A DNA stretch of 64,000 nt from Pollenia angustigena (taxonomy: Eukaryota; Arthropoda; Insecta; Diptera; Polleniidae), in assembly GCA_930367215.1 (NCBI GenBank), contig OV884056.1, forward strand, positions 234,165,127 through 234,229,126, written 5' to 3'. The position numbers were made by a program, and so were the translations under genes. The notes under the pieces are model-generated. The model had not been told where the DNA came from. It ran no database searches and worked only from the letters and a program-made list of their open reading frames with translations. This document shows, one piece after another, positions 23,721 to 34,695 of the stretch. Within the stretch, counting starts at the first letter, position 1; each line of letters begins with the position of its first letter.

Positions 23721-24592
23721 CAGTAGACGCTCGCTTATGTGTCCTAATTCAGACAGGGCCTGTTCTCTAAATGGAAAAGTTCACATAATCGAGACAATAT
23801 AAAATAAGTATTTCCAATCATTTTTAATATGTGTAAATACACAACCTATATTCAGCTTTGTTTTAAATAAGTTGGTTAATAATAAATGTACATGAAAGTA
23901 GTCGGTTATATTGTTTTGCTTTAAGGGATTTCTGTAATGCCTTGTCCCTGCATTTTCTCAATGCCAAAATATCATTCATATAAGATATATTATTTTCACT
24001 CCAAGCAATAACTTAGCAAACACCAACCATCTTATACATTTATCTTTGCATTCGTATATACAAATTTACTAGCTTACTTCGGGTAAGAACAGATTTCTAA
24101 TAAAGGGTGTTTTTTTGCAGAGTAACACAAGTTAAATCATAATCTCACTACAAATGCGACAATTCTGCTTATTTACGTACTTATTCAAACATAAATGGGC
24201 TTCACGGAAAAAAAAATTTTGAGTGGAAATTGAAGATCAATATCAATTTGTGCTTCAGCCCATTCGCCGAATTATTTTGATTACAAGTTTCAAATATTTG
24301 CGCGTTGCTTGATAAGTCGATTCATTATGAAATTTCAAAGCAAACTAAACAAAAAGCAGCAATAAGCTGGTTAATGGGTGCTCAAATAAAGCAGTGATGC
24401 CAACTCAAAGTTGTGATACTTTAAAGAACACCCTTTACAACAAATAGTTACAAAAAAAATCAACGTCTGCAAGTTGTTCACATAATAGAGATAGGTCGTG
24501 TTCACTCTTTAGAACCTCATGTGTAAAAATTTTGTTGTTCACTATTCTGGATGTTCATATAACTGGGTATCCATATAACCGAGCGTCTACTG
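23721..24592. mobile_element. pogo/Tigger-like element, CAGTAGACGCTCG ends
   Basis: Both ends read CAGTAGACGCTCG inward, followed by CTTATGTG on the left and GTTATATGG on the right, with TA at both borders (23719-23720, 24593-24594). It is 872 bp long, has no open frame and contains a 333-bp mariner-like MITE. It interrupts the hAT transposase remnant. Confidence 0.85.
24103..24435. mobile_element. mariner-like MITE nested in the pogo-like element
   Basis: The ends read AAGGGTGTTTTTTTGCAG and, reversed, AAGGGTGTTCTTTAAAG, with TA on each side (24101-24102, 24436-24437). It is 333 bp and non-coding. Confidence 0.8.
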
Positions 24593-24606
24593 TATTTATA
24601 GAAATT

Positions 24607-25578
24607 TCAGAATTGACTATAAAGTTGCTCTCACTTCCATGTAGAGTTTGCTAAAAACCGTAAAAATGTGAAACCGCGGTTTCGGTTTTAAAATGAATAA
24701 AACCGGTCGGTTTCGGTTCGGTTTCGGTTTTGAAAATATCAAAGTTAAACTTCATATATAAACATACATATTTTTTTATTTGTTTCAAGGCAGGTTCTTT
24801 TATTAACCCTTGTATACCTGGACCTGGTTTACCTGGGCCTGGCTAGGCATTTTTTGTTACTTTTTTCAGTTTTTTTATATAATTATAATGTGTATAAGAA
24901 TGAAACTTTATGTTTTCCTCAATCAAAGTGTTTTTTACAAGAAAATAATAAAAAAAATGTAACCACCGTGGGCGTCGCAATTGGCCAAATGAAAATTTTG
25001 TGCATATTGTATCCACCACACATAAGAATTCTTTCTTTACTGTTTTTCCGAAGAATTATTCCACTTTCCGACAAAATGTTCCTACAATTGCCATAAAACT
25101 TCATACATATAAAAGTAGTCCCAGGCTTGCCCACGGGTTCGTTAGTGTGAGTTTTTTCAAAAACTCCATACAAAATACTAGTGGTTCCAGCCAGGTGGTA
25201 AAATGTGCAACACAAATTAGGTGTCTACTTAAGAGTTAAAAAGGTAACCTTTGTTCTTCTGAGTTTGAATTTTAAGAATTTTGAAATACCTTGCAGTTAT
25301 GTATGAAGTTTTTGTATATGAAGTTCCAGTATTATGTATAATTTGCAATTTCTTTAAGCATAAATATATTGTTAAAGTAAATCCTAAAACCGAGGCTTTT
25401 TTGTCGGTTTTCGGTTTCGGTTATTAGGCATTTAAAACCGCGGTTTCGATTTCGGTTAAAACCGAACAGCAATCCCTACTTCCATGGTCTAATGCTGAAG
25501 TAGAGAATTTGTTTAGCAAAGTAAACATCGTAAAAAGTAATTTGAGAAATAGGTTTCGTTAAGCAACCGTTAATTCGA
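24607..25578 (+). pseudogene. hAT transposase C-terminal dimerisation domain, split by a MITE
   Basis: Before the insertion the frame reads ELTIKLLS. After it (25479 on) it reads LPWSNAEVENLFSKVNIVK, then SNLRNRF and a stop. This is the classic hAT C-terminal dimerisation block: short hydrophobic helix, P.SNA.VER.FS..N..K..LRN. The MITE at 24642-25478 sits exactly between, duplicating CTTCCATG. Upstream coding (about 23660-23720, KWINTNIAVSFWLQV) is separated by the pogo-like element. It is dead. Confidence 0.85.
24642..25478. mobile_element. hAT MITE with perfect 8-bp duplication CTTCCATG
   Basis: The left end reads TAGAGTTTGCTAAAAACCG and the right end, reversed, TAGGGATTGCTGTTCGGTT. CTTCCATG borders both sides (24634-24641, 25479-25486). 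Subterminal stretches are rich in AAACCGCGGTTTCGGTTTT in both orientations. The ORFs inside (80-98 residues) overlap one another on opposite strands and are not recognised. Confidence 0.9.
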
Positions 25579-25627
25579 TTTTATCAATTAGGTAAATATT
25601 TTTACCATAACAATACAATATTTATAC

Positions 25628-25915
25628 CACCACCACAATAGTGGAGAGGGTACTATGCGTTTGTGCTGATGTCTGTAACACCTTTAAATAATGGTCCTTA
25701 GCCCACCTTTACGTATACCGATTAACTCAGAATCACTTTCTGAGTCGAATTAACGATGTTTGTCCGGCTGGCTGGCTGGCTGTCCATGTAAACCTTGTGC
25801 GCAAAGTACAGGTCGCAATTTAGGGATTATTTGAAAAAATTTGGTACAAAGGTTTTAATTTGGTGTAGGGTATCATAAAGTTGGGTTTAACCGACTTTTC
25901 CTTCTAACTTGTTTT
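25628..25915. repeat. Muscoid interspersed repeat, TATACCACCACCAC to CTTCTAACTTG
   Basis: Starts near TATACCACCACCACAATAG, passes GGCTGGCTGGCTGTCCATGT and CTTGTGCGCAAAGTACAGG, and ends near TTCTAACTTG. The CATGTAAACCTTGTGC core is shared in reverse with 200-240. It is non-coding. Confidence 0.65.
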
Positions 25916-26060
25916 TTATTGTAGATCTGGACTCAAAAGGTTGGGTTAATGCTGTCGTGATTATGATTTACCTTAAAATTATTTTAAACTTATGATTATT
26001 TGAATCTAATGAGTGATTCCTATAAGATGGACAATAACGACATCGAATTTTTCGATGATT

Positions 26061-26767
26061 TAAAAAATAATTAAATAACCCCCCAAAGCGTGGGGCCTTA
26101 TTTCATATGCAATAAAGCCCCAATTTTAAAAATGAAATTAACCCCCAACGAAATGAAATAACGCCCCAAACATAAATTAAATAATTCCCTAATTTTTGGG
26201 GGCTTATTTCATATGAATAAAACCCCAATTTCTGAAATGAAATAAGAGCCCAATATATGTAATGCAATTAATAATACAGTTTTGCTTTAAAGAATCACGC
26301 GATAGATATCATGGTTTGATATATCAGGCACAAGCTTCTCCAACTAAGGCTTTGCTGCATAGCCGGCCTTCGGCCGGGCGCAATGACTTTTTCCTCTATG
26401 GTATACCAAACACCGGCTTCGCTAACTAAAGCTAACTAAAGCGGCCGGCTATGCAGGGCAGCTTTATTTATCTAAGCCGGTGTTCTGTATACCAAAGTGG
26501 ATAAATCCATGCGCCCAAAAACGTTTTAATTTTAAATTTAAAAATGAAATTGTACCCCAAAAATATATTGAGGCTTTATTTCACAATGATTTTTTGGGGG
26601 ATAATTTCATATGAAATAATACCCCAATTAAAAAAATGAAATAACACCCCAAACAAAATGAAATAAGCCCCCAAAAATCGCTTTTGTTGTTCTCTGTACA
26701 AACTTTTGGGGGGTTATTTCATTATTTTTTTTGTGTGTTATATTTTGGGGGGTTATTTCATGCCGCC
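26061..26767. mobile_element. GAAATAACCCC-rich non-autonomous element, copy A
   Basis: The right end is GGGGGGTTATTTCATGCCGCC. The left end lacks the matching GGCGGCAT tip and starts within the subterminal repeats, so it is truncated or rearranged. At least ten copies of a motif like TGAAATAACCCCCAA occur in both orientations around a core with GGCCTTCGGCCGGGCGCAA and CACCGGCTTCGCTAACTAAA. The same core occurs in copy B (31474-33800) and, diverged, in copy C (58756-60756). Confidence 0.75.
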
Positions 26768-27408
26768 AATTTACGTTTATTCTTATTTAACAAATTGATC
26801 TTAACTCACAATTTCATCGTTAACAACTTTAAAGCCATTTTTTAGCCATTTTTTGTCACAAATTTAGCCATTTTTGGTCACGTTTTAGTATTATTCGTAC
26901 TTGAATTTTTGTGTACGACTCGAACTTAAAGTAATCATAAAAAACTTGATTTTTTCCGAGTGTTTTTCTTTCTGTGGGTGTGTGTGAAACGGTAGCAAAG
27001 TTCTATGGTGAAATGAAATTTGTTTGTGGTAGAAAATTTTCATATTTGTGCTGTGTGAAATTGTAACATTTTTGACAACGTAAAATTTTGACATAAAGAA
27101 AAAAACAATAACTAATAGTTTTGTGAAAATGAATAAATTAAACAAACGTTTACCAATAATCGTAACAACTATTTGATGAATTCGTTCTGGTATATTAACA
27201 ATTTTTACAAAAAGTGTGGGCAAAAAAGCTTATACATATTTAAATATTTACATCTTATCTTGTATAATTCTTTTTAATTTTTTTTACCACTGGTCCTGCT
27301 TCCATATTATTTTATGTTTTGTTTTAGCAAATTTGAGGAAAAAAATAATTTTGTGGTTGTCAAAAATTTCTACACTAATGTCAAAATTTATACTAGCCCC
27401 TAGGACTA

Positions 27409-28486
27409 CACCATTTTTCATTTAAAATGAGAAAATTCAAGATGAAATTGAGAAAATTCCAAATGAAATTGAGAATTTCAATTTGATATTGAGAAAATTC
27501 CAATTGAAAATGAGAAATTCAATTTGATATTGAGAAAATTCCAAATGAAATTGAGAATTTAAATTTGAAATTGAGAAATTCCAAATGAAATTGGGAAAAT
27601 TTAATTTGAAATTGAGAAAATTCCAAATGAAATTTAGAAAATTCCAAATGAAATTGAGAAATTTTAATTTTTCATTGATAAAATTGAATTATCTATATAA
27701 TTTTTATTATATTCATTCAACAAACATTCATAACTAACAAGGATCGAAAAATTTGAAAATAAATACAAATCGCAGTATTATTGACCAACAGGCATATCTT
27801 CCAGATCCAGAGCAGATTGGTAAAACGATGAAGTATGTTGTATGGCTCTACTGCAATCTCCAGTAGTTTTACATGTCTTAGAAGCATTAATCATCTGTTC
27901 TAAAAAGACAAGCCTCTGTTCTCCTACATGGGTGGGAATTACGTTCGGTACATTCATCGTTGTTGTAACCGTACTCTTATTTTTGACCAAATAATTTCAA
28001 TAGGGTTAAGCATCGGTGAATAGAAGCTCAATCACAGAAGCGTAGCTGGAGAGTTGTCAGAAATAATTTGTGGCCGACTGTGGCATTGAGCATTGTCACA
28101 TACCAATACGAGGATCTGGATGCCTGTTGGTCAATAATACTGCGATTTTTATTTAATTAAATTTTTTTCGATCCTTGTTAGTTATGTATGTTTGTTGAAT
28201 GAATATAATAAAAATTACATAGATAATTAAATTTTATCAAGGAAAAATTAAAATTTCTCAATTTCATTTGGAATTTTTTCAATTTCAAATTTAAACTTCC
28301 CAATTTCGTTTAGAATTTTCTCAATTTCATTTGGAATTTTCTCAATTTCAAATTGATATTCTCAATTTCAATTGGAATTTTCTCAATTTCAAATTGAAAT
28401 TCTCAATTTCATTTGGAATTTTCTCAATTTCAAATTGAAATTCTCATTTTCATTTGGAATTTTTTCATTTTCAATGAAAAATGGTG
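27409..28486 (-). mobile_element. TA-flanked element with 370-390-bp arms made of tandem repeats
   Basis: The ends read CACCATTTTTCATT inward from both sides, with TA outside (27407-27408, 28487-28488). Arms 27409-27795 and 28120-28486 are mutual reverse complements and consist mainly of tandem copies of a roughly 21-base unit (AATTTCATTTGGAATTTTCT). The 325-bp centre encodes the C-terminus of a DDE transposase on the minus strand. TA duplication plus that enzyme place it in the Tc1/mariner/IS630 superfamily. The right arm carries an inverted copy of the transposase's last codons (ATGCCTGTTGGTCAATAA), so the arms were lengthened after the element lost its 5' part. Confidence 0.8.
27778..28118 (-). 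pseudogene. DDE (IS630/Tc1-type) transposase, C-terminal fragment
   Basis: The minus strand from 28118 reads QILVLVCDNAQCHSRPQII, with the second catalytic aspartate in CDNAQCH. After about 30 positions and one stop it reads FYSPMLNPIEIIWSK, where the glutamate of NPIE is the third catalytic residue. After a -1 shift the frame continues VTTTMNVPNV..., and ends LDLEDMPVGQ and a stop. The DNA.CH and SP.LNPIE..WS motifs are standard for this enzyme superfamily. The first catalytic domain and helix-turn-helix are absent. It is a fragment kept between the arms of the element. Confidence 0.8.
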
Positions 28487-28499
28487 TAGTGAAATTTTA

Positions 28500-29667
28500 T
28501 TCACCTCAATAGTGTCAAAGTTTTACTTCCATTAGTACTTTGCTACCGTTTCACACATACCCTGTGTAGTAAAGAATCTAACTTATTAAAGAGTTGTTGG
28601 TTTTTATATTAGTTTGTTTTAAAATCTCGGGAAGGAAAAGTATTAAAGAAGTTAAATTAGCTGCTGATTTTAGCTAGAAAGCTAAAGCAAACTTCGGCCT
28701 ACCAATGAGAGTGTTTGTTGCAGTGGTGGTCTTTCATAGTGTTTTCATATCAGGTACGAACGACTTCAAGAAATATTGGGTTATTTAAGGATACAAAATT
28801 ATTGATGTAGTACTGAATTTAACTTAAGAGAGCCATAATTTGAATGCATTTTATCAACAATAAAGTACTATTTCAGCTTTAAGGCACGCAAAATAAACTG
28901 TGTGTAGGATAAGAAAAAAATCGAGGATTCTACCGATTCTAAGTTATAATTTTAATAAATAAATCTTTTAAATCTTTCTTCACAGCCCTCTTATTCACCC
29001 ACAATGTTAACTACATTTCTATATTTATTAGTTTTTGTTAGCAAAATAAAAAAAAGCAAATTTATACAAATTATAGTAAAAGTTTCTTATTTAAAAAGTT
29101 GTATTACTTGTTTTGTTATTTCGAATATTTATGTTTAAGTGTTTTATTTTATGGGCATGTGTGAGTTTTGCAAACATTTTCCTAACAAGTGTAAATGTTT
29201 ATGGTGTTGTTCTGCACATTTAGAAGTTTTGCTATTGTATTCATTTTAATCTTTATCTTGTCGTATAATAATTACAAATAGTTATTAAGTAAAACATCAG
29301 AAGACAATTTGAAAAGTTTGCTGGTAAAAAAGTTTCAAGTCATTTAGCATTTAATGACAGATTTTTTTTTTTTGTTTTTGTCGTCTTAAAAGATGAGTTT
29401 CTTAAAAGAACATACAAATGGAGAAAAGTATTTAAATTTAAAATATATTTGGATTTATGAAACTTAAATTGCTTTCAAAATTTTCTCCGATTCAAAGTGA
29501 AAATTATAATAAAAAATTTAAAATTAAAGTTCCCCTAAAAATTAAAAAATTAAATCTCGTAAAAAATTGTAAAAAGAATTTTAACCACTTGATTCATTTA
29601 TTCTGCATGTTCAAATATGCGTCTTCTTTTTGTAGTTACACCCAATCCTAAAGATGATGAGATGATT
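28500..29667. other. AT-rich intron, nothing recognised
   Basis: No repeat with identifiable ends and no convincing frame was seen here; poly-T and poly-A tracts are frequent. Confidence 0.4.
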
Positions 29668-30376
29668 AATTTAATTTTCATGTTGTAAACTTCCTTTCTT
29701 CATAAGAATAATTTAATGGAAAATTAAATTTCATGAACTTAAGCCTAATTAAAAATATTAAAAATTTGGATTAAAAACCATAAATAGTTCAACAAAATAA
29801 CCACAATACTAATTATTGTTAAAGCTAAGGCACGAGCTCTATGTATACATTTGTCCTTCAAGTTGTGCTGAAAAAGGTCAACAGAAAGGAAAAAGACAAA
29901 ATGAAAAAACAAAAAATGTACTTGGACTTCAAGAAAAATTCTTGACAAAAGTACGAAAAACAGAAGTAGGGGAAAAACGTGTAAAATCAATTGAAATGGA
30001 TGATCATTAGAAAAGAAAATTTCGATCTACCAAATGTTAGAATACAATTTGGTTTAAGGATTGATGTTTGACTATTGACGTCAGCAGTCGTCGATGGCTG
30101 CGAGTGTAAGACGGCAAATCCATCTGAGGAGATTGAGTGGTTGCAATCGAAACATGTCACGGTAACCTGCTGGCCGGGGTTCGAGCCCCAGCCACGTCAA
30201 GAATGAAAGATTATCAATAACAGTTTTAATTTATTTTCATGTTGTAAAATTCCTTTCTTCATAAAAATAATTTAATGAAAAATTAAATTTCATGAACTTA
30301 AGCCTAATTAAAAATATTAAAAATTTGGATTAAAAACCATAAATAGTTCAACAAAATAACCACAATACTAATTTTA
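29668..30376 (+). repeat. Direct duplication of about 150 bp around a SINE-bearing segment
   Basis: 29670-29814 and 30222-30374 are nearly identical (TTTTCATGTTGTAAA... through AACCATAAATAGTTCAACAA to CCACAATACTAATT). They are offset by 552 bp. The sequence between includes a small frame (29816-30010) and a tRNA-related SINE at 30061-30215. High identity points to a recent tandem duplication followed by partial loss, or gene conversion. Confidence 0.8.
30061..30215 (+). repeat. SINE-like element with B-box, family S copy 1
   Basis: GGATTGATGTTTGACTATTG opens a stretch that recurs at 63468-63605 on the other strand. It contains CATCTGAGGAGATTG..CAATCGAAAC, a B-box-like GGGGTTCGAGCCCC and the tail AAGAATGAAAGATTATCAAT. 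No full tRNA cloverleaf closes. I call it a SINE from the B-box and the shared 3' tail of the two copies. Confidence 0.5.
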
Positions 30377-31241
30377 AATGTTGTTATTTGCAATTGTTTT
30401 TAAAATCTTAAAAGTACTTCTAAAATTACTCTTATTAAAACTTTTATTCTATAAATCACCCATATTAGGAACTAAATTAAACTGAATTTTTTGTCATAAA
30501 AGAAACATTTCCGATGAGGAAATCCTACCAAAAATATAAGCGACAGTAAAATTACAAAAATGTGTTTATTTTTTTTTTTTTTTGCTTAAACTAAAAACTA
30601 CAAAACAACAACTGAATTTTAACCAAATTCATTAACTTACGCCAAATATTTGCATAAAATTTAAATAAAATAATTTCGAAAAACAAAAATATCATTTTAT
30701 TTTTTTGCTATAAATAACAAAAATTTGTTTATTGTGAAAAGAATAACATTTGCTTAAAAAAAAGAATGCAAAATTAGAGTTGGTTTTTAAAAGCAAACTG
30801 AGCAAAAAGTTAACAGATGAACCATACATATATAATTTTGTAAGTCCGTTACAAAAAGTAGGGAATATTGATTTTTTATCGATTTTGTAAAAAGACATCA
30901 AACAAAGTAACTGTGTATATAATGTTTGTTTGCCATTGTCTAAATTGCTTAGATTCGAATTATTTGTTAATGGTTTGCTAATCCCTTAATCTGCTGAAAT
31001 AGAGTTTAAACAGTATAACTCTTAATTTAATTTATTTACGAAAAGCACTGCACAATTGATCAAGGCTCTTTTATTAAACCTCTATTCCGGAAAATCGTTT
31101 GAAAGAAATCTAAAATGTCAATAGGCAAGGCGTTTGCTTTAGATTCCTTTAACGACTACAATAAAAGTTAGTATAGGAAACCTGCAAAAATTACGACTAG
31201 TCCATACACGCATGTAAAATATAGCCCTTAAGGAACTAGGC
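30377..31241. other. AT-rich intron, nothing recognised
   Basis: Homopolymer-rich intron. A 69-residue minus-strand frame at 30901-30692 is low-complexity and looks like chance. Confidence 0.4.
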
Positions 31242-31798
31242 TAGGGTTGCCAGACGGGCTTGATTTGGCTTGATTGTCAAGCTTTTTTAGTATGTGTCTA
31301 GAATCAAGAACAAATGTAATTTGCCAAGATAAATCAGAATTTAAAAAAAATCCAATAAATTGTCAAGAAAAAGTAACCATTATATATCGTGCTGATCATA
31401 TTTGGCATGCAGTTAAAATGAATTGTCGGAAAGAACTATGGGAATTTGTATCCCAAGGAATAGTAGACGAATGGGCGGCATGAAATAACCCCTCAAAATA
31501 TAACCCCCAAAAAAAAAAAATGAAATAACCCCCCAAAAAATTGTACGGAGAACAAAAAAAAACCATTTTTGGGGCGTTATTTCATTTTGTTTGGGGTGTT
31601 ATTTAATTTTTTTAATTGGGGTATTATTTTATATGAAATTATCCCCCAAAAAATCATTTTGAAATAAAGCCCCAATATATTTTTTGGGTTATTATTTCAT
31701 TTTCAAATTTATAATGAAAACGTTTTTGGGCGCAAGGATTTATCCACTTTGGTATGCAGAACACCGGCTTCGACAAACAAAGCTACCCTGCATAACCG

Positions 31799-33267
31799 CA
31801 CTTATAAAATTATTACAGTAACTGATTGTAGGTTATTAAATTCGTTTTCCGTACTTTTAAATTTGAATAAAAATATAGTTATTTTACGAATAATTTAATT
31901 TTTTAACATTTATGTTTGTTATTCAAAAAACAAACTACCAAAAAATAATGTTTTTTCGTTTTTATTTTGTTATGTAGTTTGATTTTTGTCGGTTGAAATG
32001 TATTTTTTTTTAATTTAAAAAATCATTTGTTTTATATGAAATGTAAATGATCCGTTTTTTAAATGAATTTTAATTTGTTTAACCCTCGGTCTTACACATG
32101 TTTTTATTTTCACATTCGTAACGCATGAGTCTAGCCAGACCCAACCAACTTTTGAATAAATAAAACCAATTTTTTTAACTAAATGTTATACTATACACAT
32201 TTTTAATTTAAATAAAATATGAAATTCATCATATGAAATAATATGTTTTGAGTATTTCTAAAAAATGAAAAATAAGATCGTTTTATGTTATCAAAGGTAT
32301 ATAACATGTTTATAATATGCAATACGATTGTATTTGTAAAAAAAGAGAAATAAAATAAATATAATAGCTTTATAGATTTTGTAAATTTTCAAACATCGTT
32401 CCTTTTCAAGCAAATACAATAGACAGCCAGTGCCAAAATACTGCAAAAAAGGCCGAAGTTCATCTTTTGGTGGATAGTTTTGTTGTAAAATATAATTGAC
32501 TCTGCATTTATTTACGTCGTTAAAACGGATTACTTCAGGTTTAATCGCTTCGCCTTCAATCTTTACCATAGAAATAATCATGGGCAGAGTATTGTTGACA
32601 AGTTTGTACATGTGGCTCTTCTTCATTGTCCTTAGAAGCAAACGATTCATTTGGTTTTATGACCAATTTATTTTCAGTACCGGATGAATCGTTCTTATTT
32701 GGAACGCAATCACCACCATCATTGCGTTCAGTTGTGAAGGTTGATTTTCATAACTTTCCTCAGCAGCTTTATTATGCTCTAAGTTATTAGCCTGTACTCT
32801 TCACATGTAAAACTCAACTTCTGAACGTGAGTTACTAGTTGATGTGGTTATTGTCTTTTTCCAAATTAAGAACTAGATGGAGCAATAGTTTGTGTGTTTA
32901 ATAAAATTAAATAAATAAAAGATAATTTAACAAAAAATAATTAAAAACAGCAAGAAAGAAAGTTAAAAATACGGCATCTTCTGTACAAAATATATATGGG
33001 TCTGGCCAGACCACATGTGTTACGAATGTGATGTATGCAGTAAAATATTCGAATAAGTTTCCTTATATATCCTTTCCAGGATATATTTTTCCAGCTTTTT
33101 ATAGAAAACTAAATTCTAGAAGGGTACCTGAAATTTCAAGTCTCTACCTGAGTTTAAAATATACCAAAATTATATTTAAAATCGAAAAAGGTCTGGCCAG
33201 ACTCATGAGTAAGACGAAGGGTTAAAATGAATTTTCGTTTGAATTTAACAACATTATATTTTGAGTG
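31799..33267 (-). mobile_element. CACT-ended MITE, copy 3 (third layer), split by a piggyBac-like element
   Basis: 31799-32078 plus 33226-33267 align in reverse with copies 1 and 2. The tips are CACTTATAAAATTATT and, reversed, CACTCAAAATATAATG. Comparison with the uninterrupted copy A site shows that CG was duplicated on insertion (31797-31798, 33268-33269). Confidence 0.85.
32083..33221 (-). mobile_element. piggyBac-like element (innermost layer), TTAA duplication
   Basis: The left tip is CCCTCGGTCTTACACATG; the right tip, reversed, CCCTTCGTCTTACTCATGAG. TTAA flanks both (32079-32082, 33222-33225). Subterminal palindromes GTCTGGCCAGAC occur near 33003 and 33190, with the diverged GTCTAGCCAGAC at 32132. 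Inside, on the minus strand, a 119-residue frame (32650-32291) and the overlapping frame NDGGDCVPNKNDSSGTEN look like the acidic N-terminal region of a transposase. The catalytic part is missing, so this is a non-autonomous copy. Confidence 0.85.
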
Positions 33268-34695
33268 CGGCCTTCGGCCGGGCGCAATTAATTTTTCCTC
33301 TATAGTATACCAAACACCGGCTTCGCTAACTAAAGCTTCCCTGCGTAGTCGGGTCGAGTCGGTATTTTTATACTATAGATGAGAAAATCCTAGCGCTATG
33401 CAGAGAAGCTTTAGTTAGCGAAGCCGGTGTTTGCTATACCATAGAGGAAAAAGTAATTGCGCACGGCCAAAGGCCGGCTATGCTGAAAAGCCTTAGTTGG
33501 CGAAGCTTGTGTTTGGTATATCATATCATGATATCTATCGCGTGATACTTTAAAGCAAAACTGTATAATTAATTGTATTACATATATTGTTCTCCTATTT
33601 CATTTCAGAAATTGGGTTTTATTTCATATAAATAAGCCCCAAAAATTAGGGAATTATTTCATTTATGTTTGGGGCGTTATTTCATTTCATTGGGGGTAAC
33701 TTCATTTTCAAAATTGGGGCTTTATTGTATATGAAATACGGGCCCACGCTATGAGGGGTTATTTCATTATTTTTTTGTGGGGGTTATATTTTATGCCGCC
33801 ACACGAACGTATAGCAGAAAACTTGTCAAAGTCTAATATTGTTTTTCATTTCTTACATAATCCTTTCATGTTTCAATTTTAGCTTTAGAAATCAATTTCG
33901 ACTTTAGATATATTATACGAAATATATGAACAAAATTAAGGTCTCCTATCTTATATGAAATGGGCGTTGTTGTACTAAACCACGCTTTCTGGAAAACTAA
34001 GGTAGTTATTTGTTTATAACCAGTTCATTTATAGATCGAAAATTGAAAAATAACATACAATTATAACCAGATTTCAAAAAGTAAAGATTTATGTGTAAAA
34101 ATAAGAGGCATTCATAATTTATTGCAGATATCTCAGCTATTTGTGTACCGATCTGGCCGAATTTTAATTCCGGACTATGCGAGACATAAATATCTTGTTT
34201 AGAAAACCCATTTAAACATACACACATACAGACAAACCAACGGACGGATAGACGGACATCGTTAAATCAGCTCCGCTACATATAATAACATCAGTATTTA
34301 AAAAATAACAAACTGAACAACAATATAAATTTGTTTGTTCATTTAACCGAATTTTTTATTGTCTAGAAAAATCAAGCTTTTTCTTTTGAATGTCAAGCTT
34401 TTTGCCAATTTCGATATGGCAAGCCTAGACTAGGCCAATACGGTATGGGTCTTCCGAGTATGGGAACAATTGTACCTGCATATAAAAATGCAGTTACCTG
34501 TGTAGATATAAAATTTCTTTAAAAGCTAATTACACCATTTTCTGCAGCTTAACATCTAAGCAATTTCAAAATTTATTTTTTATTTTATATTACATCTATT
34601 CTATTACTATTTGAACAATTAAAATTCAAGTGTATAAAGTTAACGTTTCTATTACCTAATACAATCAGCATTTACGTTTTTTGATTGACACTTAC

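Larger units (their letters stand above)
23370..26885 (+). mobile_element. Old hAT element broken up by at least four insertions
   Basis: The left side (GTGTTGCCAAATTAGC at 23371, then repeated TTTAGCCATTTTT motifs) and the right side (GCCATTTTTTGTCAC, TTTAGCCATTTTTGGTCAC at 26833-26884) share the TTTAGCCATTTTT motif. hAT transposase sequence lies between. Inserted in it are a pogo-like element (23721-24592), a hAT MITE (24642-25478), a muscoid repeat (25628-25915) and a GAAATAACCCC element (26061-26767). The outer limits are approximate; no 8-bp duplication could be matched. Confidence 0.55.
31474..33800 (-). mobile_element. GAAATAACCCC-rich element, copy B (second layer)
   Basis: The left tip is GGCGGCATGAAATAACCCC; the right tip, reversed, is GGCGGCATAAAATATAACCC. 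It aligns with copy A over its whole length in the opposite orientation, including the GGCCTTCGGCCGGGCGCAA core and the arrays of TGAAATAACCCC motifs. It is interrupted at its centre by a CACT-ended MITE (31799-33267). No target duplication was resolved; ACGAA occurs a few bases from each border. Confidence 0.8.
31274..33884 (+). pseudogene. Possible hAT N-terminal coding fragment, interrupted at 31474
   Basis: The frame 31274-31473 encodes IIYRADHIWHAVKMNCRKEL, then WEFVSQGIVDEW. Beyond the 2.3-kb insertion (from about 33801) a compatible frame reads HERIAENLSKSNIVFHFL. Joined across the insertion they resemble the segment of hAT proteins with an early helix followed by 'IAxxLSxSRTK'. The similarity is weak, and calling it hAT rests mainly on the element's termini. 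Confidence 0.35.
31242..34427 (+). mobile_element. hAT element (outermost layer of a four-deep nest)
   Basis: The left end reads TAGGGTTGCCAGACGGGC and the right end, reversed, TAGGCTTGCCATATCG. The flanking octamers are AACTAGGC (31234-31241) and GACTAGGC (34428-34435), a 7/8 match. Both subterminal regions repeat TCAAGCTTTTT. A fragment of coding sequence (31274-31476, continuing at 33801) is cut by the copy-B element. The host element without insertions would be about 860 bp, so it is itself a deletion derivative. Confidence 0.8.

Noticed and set aside
24854..25239. Overlapping 79-98-residue frames on both strands
   Set aside because: They lie wholly inside a hAT MITE bounded by an exact 8-bp duplication and encode nothing recognisable.
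27405..28490. CRISPR-like array (regular 21-base repeats)
   Set aside because: Repeats are contiguous without spacers, occur as inverted arms, and the genome is eukaryotic; the TA-flanked transposon explains them.
30130..30200. tRNA gene at GGGGTTCGAGCCCC
   Set aside because: The distance between candidate acceptor strands is over 100 bases and the T-arm is imperfect; a second copy shows it to be a dispersed element.
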